Shown here: piece after piece, positions 57,641-64,000 of the stretch
Layout of the letters: every line of letters starts with the position of its first letter
Numbering within the stretch: position 1 is the stretch's first letter
DNA from: Nitrosomonas cryotolerans ATCC 49181
GTDB taxonomy: Bacteria; Pseudomonadota; Gammaproteobacteria; Burkholderiales; Nitrosomonadaceae
Assembly (NCBI RefSeq): GCF_900143275.1
Contig: NZ_FSRO01000001.1
Span: 1,240,001-1,304,000, forward strand
Reading direction: 5' to 3'
DNA length: 64,000 bases
Translations under genes and position numbers: made by a program
The notes under the pieces: model-generated
Told to the model about the DNA's origin: nothing
Databases searched by the model: none
Seen by the model: only the letters and a program-made list of their open reading frames with translations

Positions 57641-58781
57641 ACCCCCTCCCAAGGTGGGACTGGTGCTGACGGGCGGCGGCGCGCGCGCGGCTTATCAAGT
57701 GGGCGTGTTGCGTGCCATTGCGGAGATGCTACCGGAGCCGTCCCGTAATCCTTTCCCGATCATCTGTGGTACTTCGGCGGGCGCAATCAATGCGGCCAGC
57801 CTGGCTGTTTCAGCGAATAATTTTTATGCCGGCGTGCAGCAGCTCGAAGCGGTCTGGGGGAGTTTTCATGTGAACCAGGTGCATCGTTCTGATCTGGTCG
57901 GTGTGCTCAATAACAGTCTGCGTTGTTTGATCTCGCTGCTATCCAGGGAATCCGGCCGCCAGCGCGGTATTTCTTTATTGGATAACGCGCCGCTGGCACA
58001 ATTAATCCAGCATCACCTGCCATTTCACGGCATTCAAAAATGTATCCATGCCGGATCACTACAGGCATTGGGCCTCACCGCCTGGGGTTATACCTCTGGA
58101 CAATCGGTGACCTTTTTTCAGGCGGCACCGGGGATCAAACCATGGAAAAGAGCACAGCGTATCGGGATTGCTGCGCGCATCGGTCTTGATCACCTGATGG
58201 CTTCTTCTGCGATTCCCTTTATCTTTCCCGCCGTTAAACTGAACCGGGAATACTTTGGTGACGGCTCTATGCGCCAACTGGCACCGACCAGTCCGGCGCT
58301 GCATCTGGGTGCCGATAAAATACTGTTAATCGGGGTGCATAAGGTAACGGATGAGGAGCCGTGTCGGGTTAAGGTGTCCAATTATCCCCCGCTGGCGCAA
58401 ATTGCCGGCCATGTCATGAGCAGTATTTTTGTGGACAGTCTGAGCCTGGATCTGGAGCGTTTGCAGCGCATTAATCAGACTCTGAAATTGATTCCACCCG
58501 AAACACTAAAGGAACACAATACCCGGTTGCGCCCCATTGAGTCGATGATGATTTCTCCCAGTGAAGAAATCAATGAAATCGCCCAGCAGTATGCGCACAC
58601 GCTGCCGCTGTTGATGCGCTCGTTATATCGTGCGATTGGCGCAATGGGGCCCAATGGATCGACTGTATTGAGTTATGTGCTATTTGAAGCGGCTTTTTGT
58701 CAGGCGCTAATGGATCTGGGTTATCGTGATGCAGTACGGCAGAAGCCTGAAATTCTAAATTTTATGAATGTGACAGCGTAA
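57618..58781 (+). CDS. Patatin-like phospholipase
   Basis: The 387-residue protein has the patatin catalytic dyad: oxyanion loop LTGGGARAAYQVGVLRA (about 16-33), nucleophile Ser in ICGTSAGAINA and Asp in FGDGSMRQLAP. Such enzymes hydrolyse lipid acyl esters; some are effectors and some maintain membranes. No signal peptide is visible. The start is GTG (57618), inside the upstream small gene. A C-terminal region of about 130 residues is of unknown role. Confidence 0.9.
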   Translation: MSEDKTIKPPPKVGLVLTGGGARAAYQVGVLRAIAEMLPEPSRNPFPIICGTSAGAINAASLAVSANNFYAGVQQLEAVWGSFHVNQVHRSDLVGVLNNSLRCLISLLSRESGRQRGISLLDNAPLAQLIQHHLPFHGIQKCIHAGSLQALGLTAWGYTSGQSVTFFQAAPGIKPWKRAQRIGIAARIGLDHLMASSAIPFIFPAVKLNREYFGDGSMRQLAPTSPALHLGADKILLIGVHKVTDEEPCRVKVSNYPPLAQIAGHVMSSIFVDSLSLDLERLQRINQTLKLIPPETLKEHNTRLRPIESMMISPSEEINEIAQQYAHTLPLLMRSLYRAIGAMGPNGSTVLSYVLFEAAFCQALMDLGYRDAVRQKPEILNFMNVTA

Positions 58782-58850
58782 GATAGATCGAGATCAGGCA
58801 CGCTGTCATCGCTTTAATACAGCGCGTATTTCTATCAGGAGGAGGTCATA

Positions 58851-59273
58851 ATGAACGTTTTACTACCGGTGGATGGTTCTGATAATTCCAATAAAGCGGT
58901 GGCTGATTTTATTCAATTTTTGGATAACTATAAGGTCATACCGGCAGTGCACTTGTTGAATGTGCAAGCGCCGCTGAATGGCAATATTACTTTTTTGGTT
59001 GACCCGGCCGAGGTGAAGCACTATCACGAGGAAGAGGGACTGAAACGCCTGCAGCCGGCGCGTGACTTAATGGATCAGGCCGGTCTGGCTTATCAGTTTG
59101 ATGTGACGGTAGGCGAGGTGGCCGAAATGATCGTGTATTTTGCTACGGAGCAGGGTTGCGATCAGATTGTGATGGGCTCGCGCGGACTCGGTGCGGTGAA
59201 AGGCTTATTGCTGGGCTCCATTGCCCACAAGGTGGTGCAGTTATCAGTCATCCCTGTCCTGTTGATTAAATAA
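58851..59273 (+). CDS. Universal stress protein (UspA family)
   Basis: The 140-residue single-domain protein starts MNVLLPVDGSDNSNKAV and has the ATP-binding pattern G-x2-G-x9-G-S (MGSRGLGAVKGLLLGSIAHKV). A very strong AGGAGGAGG site precedes the ATG. It may be the first gene of the following stress/pilus-ATPase cluster. Confidence 0.92.
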   Translation: MNVLLPVDGSDNSNKAVADFIQFLDNYKVIPAVHLLNVQAPLNGNITFLVDPAEVKHYHEEEGLKRLQPARDLMDQAGLAYQFDVTVGEVAEMIVYFATEQGCDQIVMGSRGLGAVKGLLLGSIAHKVVQLSVIPVLLIK

Positions 59274-59295
59274 CATTTACCCGGAGTAAATCGGA

Positions 59296-60060
59296 TTGAA
59301 GCTGAAAGTCTTGGGTTGTAGTGGTGGTATCGGCGGGCGCTCGCGTACCACCGCCTTGCTGCTGGATAGCGATATATTGATTGATGCCGGTACGGGTGTG
59401 GGGGATTTGAGTATCGCTGAGCTGGCCAGTATTGATCATGTTTTTGTCAGCCATTCTCATCTCGATCATGTGGCTTTCATTCCTTTTCTGGTGGATACCG
59501 TGGGTTCTATGCGGGATCAGCCCTTAACGGTTTATGCGACCCAGCCCACCTTGGCGATTCTGCAAACGCATTTATTTAATGAAGCGATCTGGCCTGATTT
59601 TACGCAGATTCCGGATAGCGAAGCGCCGTATTTACGCTACGCAACCATTGCGGTGGGCGAAACGGTAGATCTGGGCGGGCGGAAAATTACGCCGTTGCCG
59701 GCCAATCATATCGTGCCGGCAGTGGGCTTTCAGCTGGATTCGGGCCAGGCCAGCCTGGTTTTCACGGGCGATACCACTTCCCATGATGCCTTGTGGGGGG
59801 CGGTCAATCAAATTGAAAACTTACGCTATCTGATTATTGAATCGGCCTTTAGCAATCAGAATAAAACCGTGGCGATCCAGTCGCGTCATCTGTGTCCTGA
59901 TTTGCTGATGGCCGAGCTGGAAAAATTGCAACGCCCGGCGGAGATTTATATCACCCACCTGAAGCAAGGCGATGCGGCGCTGATTATGCGTGAAATTGCC
60001 GCCTGTGCCGGACCGTTTCAGCCGCGTCGTCTGAGCCATCATCAGCTATTTGAATTCTAG
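59296..60060 (+). CDS. MBL-fold hydrolase, class II cyclic-nucleotide phosphodiesterase type
   Basis: The 254-residue protein has a metallo-beta-lactamase fold with the metal motif HSHLDH (about 55-60), GDT in LVFTGDTTSHDALW and IESAFS. Sequence order fits the CpdP-like cAMP/cGMP phosphodiesterase group (COG5212). The class II signature is not exact (Ala-Phe where Gly/Ser-aliphatic is usual), so substrate is uncertain. It starts at TTG (59296) after CCGGAG. 21 bp before the GAF-ATPase gene. Confidence 0.78.
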   Translation: MKLKVLGCSGGIGGRSRTTALLLDSDILIDAGTGVGDLSIAELASIDHVFVSHSHLDHVAFIPFLVDTVGSMRDQPLTVYATQPTLAILQTHLFNEAIWPDFTQIPDSEAPYLRYATIAVGETVDLGGRKITPLPANHIVPAVGFQLDSGQASLVFTGDTTSHDALWGAVNQIENLRYLIIESAFSNQNKTVAIQSRHLCPDLLMAELEKLQRPAEIYITHLKQGDAALIMREIAACAGPFQPRRLSHHQLFEF

Positions 60061-60081
60061 AAAAATCGGGGAAATGACGCC

Positions 60082-62466
60082 ATGAATATCAGTATCATCA
60101 CGCCGGGCCCGAGTGCGGATATTTCGGATATGAGCAGCAAATTGGATTTTTCCAAGAACCTGCAGGTCGTGACCAACAAAATACACGCGGCCAATGATAT
60201 CGATGAAATCATGCTGGAAGTGAGCAAGAATATCTGCACCTTATTCAACGCGGATCGCCTGACCATTTATTCACTCAGTGAAGATAAAACCTTCATTACG
60301 TCCCGGATCAAAACGGGGCTGGATTCGTGTCAGGATCTGAAACTGCCGATTACAGAACACAGCATTGCCGGTTATGTCAGTCTGAACAAAGTGCTGGTCA
60401 ACCTGAAAGATGTTTACGATAAAAACGAGTTAAAACAGCTCAGCCCGCATCTCAGTTTTTTGCATGAAGTGGATAAGCGGACGGGTTATCGCACCAAACA
60501 GATGCTGGTAGCGCCGATCTTGAATGCGGATGACGGTGCCTTGATGGGGGTCGTGCAGGTCATCAACAGCAAGGATGATCGGCCTTTCTCTGCCCTCGTG
60601 GTCGAAGGGATCAATGAGATTTGCCAGACCCTGGCGATTGCGTTCAAACAGCGCCAGAAACCGTTTCAGTTGCTCAAGTCAAAATATGACTATTTGGTTT
60701 TGGATGCCATTATGTCCGCGGCCGAATTTGAGCTGGCCACGCGTTCGGCGCGCAAAAAAGAACGGGATCTGGAAGATGTGCTGATCGATGAATTTCAAAT
60801 CCGGGTGCCGATCATCGGTCGGGCGCTGGCCTCGTTTTTCAAGGTAGCCTATGAGCCTTACAAGGCCGACCGGGTGAGGCCGTCTGATCAGCTGCGCAGT
60901 CTGAAAAAGGATTATGTGCTCAACAATGGCTGGCTGCCGATTGACGAGACCGAGGCGGGCCTGGTGATTCTGGCACTGGACCCCGAAAAGATCAAATCGC
61001 TGCGCATTGTCAACAGTATCTTTCCCAAATACAAGGTTATTTACAGCGTTTGCACGAAAAGGGAATTCAAGAATACGGTGGATCTGTTTTATGGTGGGAA
61101 TCATAATACAGAGATCGATAACATGGGTAATATCAACGAGATGCTGTCCGGTTTGCCAGAAGGGCTCGACGACGATGCCGACGAACTGGATGAAGCCTCG
61201 GCGGCGTCAGATAATGAACTGGTCAAGCTGGTCAATCGGATCATTGTGGATGCCTATAAAATGGGGGTGTCGGATATTCATGTGGAGCCGTATCCCGGCA
61301 AGGAAAAAACCCGCATCCGCTTTCGCAAGGATGGCTCATTAATGTCGTATATCGAGATTCCGGCCAGTTATCGCAATCCACTGGTCACGCGGATTAAAAT
61401 TATGTGTGATCTGGATATCTCCGAGAAGCGCCGGCCGCAGGATGGCAAGATCCGCTTCCGGAAATTCGGCCCACTGGATATTGAGTTGCGGGTGGCAACC
61501 ATTCCTTCGGCCGGTGGTCTGGAAGATGTCGTGATGCGGCTTTTGTCGGCAGGGGAGCCCATTCCGCTGGATAAGATGGGCTTTACTGAACACAATCTGC
61601 AGGCCCTGAAAAGCATTATCAGCAAGCCTTACGGCCTGTTTTTTGTTTGTGGCCCGACCGGCTCGGGTAAGACCACCACCCTGCATTCCATACTCAAACA
61701 CTTGAATCGGGCGGAAACCAAGATCTGGACGGCGGAAGATCCGGTGGAAATCACCCAGAAAGGGTTGCGTCAGGTGCAGATGAATGCCAAGGCCGGGCTG
61801 ACTTTTCCGGTGGTGATGAAATCTTTTTTGCGTGCCGATCCGGATATCATCATGGTGGGGGAAATGCGTGACAGGGAAACCACCAGCCTGGGGATTGAAG
61901 CCTCACTGACGGGGCATCTGGTGTTTGCGACCCTGCATACCAACAGTGCACCGGAATCGGTCATCCGGCTGCTGGACATGGGCATGGACCCGTTTAACTT
62001 TGCGGATGCATTATTGGGCATCCTGGCGCAGCGTCTGGCCAAGCGCCTGTGTTCGTGCAAGACGGCCTATGTGGCCAGCGAACACGAGATCAAGGCCCTG
62101 TTAACCGAATATTGCGAGGAACTACAGCATATCGAACGGTTTAAAACGGATCGGGATGGGGCTTATCAAGCGATTAAAGCGGACTGGATCAAGCAGTATG
62201 GGGATGAACAGGGCGCAATCACGCTCTATAAACCGGGGGGGTGTGATCGCTGTGTCAATAGTGGTTTTGCAGGCCGGGTGGCCCTGCACGAGTTGATGAT
62301 CGGCAGTGATCTGCTGAAAAAGAATATCCAGGAACACGCGCGTGTGGCGGAAATGCTGGTAACCGCTCTGGGCGATGGCATGCGCACCCTCAAGCAGGAT
62401 GGAATAGAAAAGGTATTGCAGGGCATTACCGACATTCATCAAGTGCGCGTGGTGTGTATCAAGTGA
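60082..62466 (+). CDS. GAF-domain traffic ATPase (GspE/PilB family)
   Basis: The 794-residue protein begins with a GAF domain (about 25-200; LFNADRLTIYSLSEDKTF, VVQVINSKDDRPFS). A T2SSE-N-like region follows, then a secretion ATPase with Walker A GPTGSGKTTTLHS (about 525), Asp box, Walker B FLRADPDIIMVGEMRDRET and a cysteine pair region (RLCSCK...GCDRCVNSGF). Such ATPases power pilus extension or type II secretion. A fused GAF domain is unusual and suggests control by a small ligand. It lies next to a pilin gene but is not the standard PilB gene context. Confidence 0.88.
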   Translation: MNISIITPGPSADISDMSSKLDFSKNLQVVTNKIHAANDIDEIMLEVSKNICTLFNADRLTIYSLSEDKTFITSRIKTGLDSCQDLKLPITEHSIAGYVSLNKVLVNLKDVYDKNELKQLSPHLSFLHEVDKRTGYRTKQMLVAPILNADDGALMGVVQVINSKDDRPFSALVVEGINEICQTLAIAFKQRQKPFQLLKSKYDYLVLDAIMSAAEFELATRSARKKERDLEDVLIDEFQIRVPIIGRALASFFKVAYEPYKADRVRPSDQLRSLKKDYVLNNGWLPIDETEAGLVILALDPEKIKSLRIVNSIFPKYKVIYSVCTKREFKNTVDLFYGGNHNTEIDNMGNINEMLSGLPEGLDDDADELDEASAASDNELVKLVNRIIVDAYKMGVSDIHVEPYPGKEKTRIRFRKDGSLMSYIEIPASYRNPLVTRIKIMCDLDISEKRRPQDGKIRFRKFGPLDIELRVATIPSAGGLEDVVMRLLSAGEPIPLDKMGFTEHNLQALKSIISKPYGLFFVCGPTGSGKTTTLHSILKHLNRAETKIWTAEDPVEITQKGLRQVQMNAKAGLTFPVVMKSFLRADPDIIMVGEMRDRETTSLGIEASLTGHLVFATLHTNSAPESVIRLLDMGMDPFNFADALLGILAQRLAKRLCSCKTAYVASEHEIKALLTEYCEELQHIERFKTDRDGAYQAIKADWIKQYGDEQGAITLYKPGGCDRCVNSGFAGRVALHELMIGSDLLKKNIQEHARVAEMLVTALGDGMRTLKQDGIEKVLQGITDIHQVRVVCIK

Positions 62467-62597
62467 CGATTTTCGGCCGAATGTGACGCAAAAGGGCATT
62501 TTGATGTATCGAGGATCGGGCTGACTGAAGGAAACCGCTGCGGGGAACCCGGCTGCGATGATCGGTGCCGGAAGCTGCATGGGATGAATGGATGAAA

Positions 62598-62623
62598 AAA
62601 ACACCCCATTGCTGGGGTGTTTT
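62598..62623. terminator. Bidirectional terminator
   Basis: AAAACACCCC (62598-62607) and GGGGTGTTTT (62614-62623) form a 10-bp stem around ATTGCT, with A's before it and T's after it. It can end the GAF-ATPase gene on the plus strand and the pilin gene on the minus strand. It lies 132 bp after the ATPase stop codon. Confidence 0.88.
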
Positions 62624-62667
62624 AGATTTGTGTTTTACTCACACAAACTGATTATTACGTATTTGGG

Positions 62668-63114
62668 TTAGCAATAACCAATAGCTATACAGGTGCTCGC
62701 AGCATCTTTAGTCCAGACTACAGGTCTTCCAACTCCTTGGGATACTCCAGTAAGCAGATAGGTTTGAGCCGCCAGGCCATTGCCAGTAATTGCCGTCATT
62801 AGAATTTGGGCGGTGAGTGCGCCATTAGCTTGAATTTTTCCAGAGCCTGCCGCAACGTTACCATCGTTAGAGGCAGTAACGGGAGGAATTCCACCAAGAG
62901 CGTTGGTGCAGTTGGCAGCAAGTAATGTGCCCTGTTCTTGAAAGCAAAGCTCGACAGCTAATTTATACGGTGCGGCAGCTGATACCACTTCACTGAATTT
63001 GGCTTTGTTGGTGTAGGTTTGATAAGCAGGAACCGCTATGGCCGCCAAAACACCAATAATAGCCACGACAATCATCAGTTCGATCAGTGTGAAACCTTTT
63101 TGTGCGTGTTGCAT
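62668..63114 (-). CDS. pilA: Type IV major pilin (PilA type)
   Basis: The 148-residue prepilin has a 7-residue leader (MQHAQKG) before the cleavage site and mature N-terminus [27 protein letters not shown], with the conserved Glu5. Four cysteines occur: two in [13 protein letters not shown] and two in the C-terminal CIAIGYC, suggesting two disulfides. It would be processed by PilD and assembled by a PilB-type ATPase. AAAGGAGAA precedes the ATG. A sigma54-like site lies about 56 bp upstream. Confidence 0.93.
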   Translation of the reverse strand: MQHAQKGFTLIELMIVVAIIGVLAAIAVPAYQTYTNKAKFSEVVSAAAPYKLAVELCFQEQGTLLAANCTNALGGIPPVTASNDGNVAAGSGKIQANGALTAQILMTAITGNGLAAQTYLLTGVSQGVGRPVVWTKDAASTCIAIGYC

Positions 63115-63169
63115 GTGTGATTCTCCTTTGGGTTAGTGATAACACACTCGGTGTGTGTAATTTTTTATA

Positions 63170-63186
63170 AGCAGGATCTGTGCCAA
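63170..63186 (-). promoter_or_regulatory. Sigma54-type promoter of pilA
   Basis: Read on the minus strand, TTGGCACAGATCCTGCT matches the -24/-12 pattern (TGGCAC-N5-TTGCA/T, one mismatch), with GG and GC 12 bp apart as required. It lies 55 bp before the pilA ATG. pilA in Pseudomonas is driven by sigma54 with PilR; no pilR is in this window. Confidence 0.65.
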
Positions 63187-63248
63187 TATTTTTGTCGCAC
63201 CGACAACGCCGTCGATAGCACGGATATCATCGCGCTCAGGTGATGATA

Positions 63249-64000
63249 TTACAGATCAAATACGCGGGTCCATAATTCTAATACTTCGGTGCGGGCGTGA
63301 TCAAATAAAGGGGCGGCCACGCGCGCAAAGCGTTGTGAGACGCCTTCGGTGGGGGAAGCACCGGCCAGACTGGTGTCGCCACTTAAGCGGAGCCAATGTT
63401 GTGTCCGCCGGAATTCCCGGTAGGCCGCGCGCACCTGTTCGGCCTGGTCGATGGGAATGAGTCCCAGTTCTCCGGCCCGTTTCAATAAAGCAATATTGCC
63501 GATATTACCGGTCAATTCGGGATGTGCATGAGCATAGCCTAAGACCAGATACTGCACGATAAATTCAACGTCAATAATCCCGCCCCGGTCGTGTTTAATA
63601 TCAAACAGGGTGGTTGAGTTGGGATGCCCTTCGCGCATTTTGTCGCGCATTTTGAGAATCTCCCGCCTGAGCTCGGCCCGGTTGCGGGGCTGGCACAGGA
63701 TTTCCTTGCGGGTTTGTTCAAAAATCGTGGCCATGTGCGCATCGCCCACAACGAAGCGGGCCCGGGTGAGGGCCTGATGCTCCCATACCCAGGCTTGTGT
63801 CCGCTGATAGTGCGCAAACGCTTCGATGCTGTGCACCGGCAGGCCGCTGCTGCCATTCGGGCGTAAGCGCAGGTCGGTTTCATATAACAGCCCGGCGGAG
63901 GTATGGCTGGTGAGCCAGGCGTTAATGCTTTGAGACAGTTTGCTGTAGATTTCGGAGGCATCCGGATGCGGGTCGTCATACAGAAAAATAATATCCAGAT
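63249..64000 (-). CDS. glnE: Glutamine synthetase adenylyltransferase, C-terminal part
   Basis: The frame is open to the window edge, so about 249 C-terminal residues of a roughly 900-residue protein are seen. LDIIFLYDD carries the metal-binding aspartates of the second nucleotidyltransferase domain, then LYETDLRLRPNG, AWVWEHQALTRARF, and FDIKHDRGGIIDVEF. GlnE adenylylates and deadenylylates glutamine synthetase. Here only the C-terminal adenylyltransferase half is visible. It ends 135 bp before the pilin start. Confidence 0.94.
   Translation of the reverse strand, partial: LDIIFLYDDPHPDASEIYSKLSQSINAWLTSHTSAGLLYETDLRLRPNGSSGLPVHSIEAFAHYQRTQAWVWEHQALTRARFVVGDAHMATIFEQTRKEILCQPRNRAELRREILKMRDKMREGHPNSTTLFDIKHDRGGIIDVEFIVQYLVLGYAHAHPELTGNIGNIALLKRAGELGLIPIDQAEQVRAAYREFRRTQHWLRLSGDTSLAGASPTEGVSQRFARVAAPLFDHARTEVLELWTRVFDL

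Overview
The window looks like a chromosomal segment of a betaproteobacterium, most likely a Nitrosomonas-type member of the Nitrosomonadales. The grounds are gene order (gyrA-serC-serA-pheA-hisC-DAHP synthase-tyrA; mrcA divergent from pilMNOPQ; bioBFHCD) and protein character. The assignment rests on memory of families, not on a search. No rRNA or tRNA gene was recognised.

Layout. 1-3780 (+): end of a Kelch-repeat protein, a NUDIX hydrolase, an NfeD-type membrane serine protease and a slipin. 3781-4222: a gene-free convergent gap. 4223-13356 (-): an aromatic amino acid and serine supraoperon headed by gyrA. 13653-17813 (+): argD, argF, argG and yajQ. 17885-36853 (+): the str, S10, spc and alpha ribosomal clusters in one run, from rpsL to rplQ, with fusA, tuf, secY, infA and rpoA and with a clear sigma70 promoter before rpsL. 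36938-40500 (+): birA, coaX, engB and hemB. 40724-43069 (-): PBP1A, divergent from pilMNOPQ (43274-48219). 48227-48691 (-): trmL. About 48760-50637: an IS200/IS605 element. 50693-51394 (-): comF. 51527-56087 (+): bioBFHCD. Then come a proline iminopeptidase (-), a small coiled-coil protein, a patatin-like phospholipase, a universal stress protein, an MBL-fold phosphodiesterase-like protein and a GAF-domain traffic ATPase (+). Last are a type IV pilin gene with a sigma54-type promoter and the 3' part of glnE (both -).

How genes work together. The minus-strand cluster links serine synthesis (SerA, SerC) to chorismate-derived Phe and Tyr (DAHP synthase, PheA, HisC as aromatic aminotransferase, TyrA). 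argD-argF-argG covers three late steps of arginine synthesis. pilMNOPQ gives the type IV pilus alignment complex and secretin, and a pilin and a pilus-type ATPase lie 14 kb downstream. The bio genes make biotin from the BioC/BioH pimeloyl route but lack bioA here, and BirA lies nearby.

Most unusual items. (1) An 89-bp MITE-like repeat occurs three times, at 14874, 40550 and 48855. Its terminal inverted repeats are GAGACCTTTGCAAAACCCC-like and direct target duplications are visible. (2) One copy sits inside the IS605 tnpA, immediately before the catalytic tyrosine codon. That tnpA also has an early stop codon and a probable frameshift, while the RNA-guided nuclease gene tnpB is intact. (3) A branched RNA-like structure with a strong minus-strand intrinsic terminator lies between engB and hemB. 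(4) A perfect 30-bp palindrome lies between the divergent gyrA and argD. (5) A cluster joins a stress protein, a cyclic-nucleotide-phosphodiesterase-like enzyme, a GAF-traffic ATPase and a pilin.
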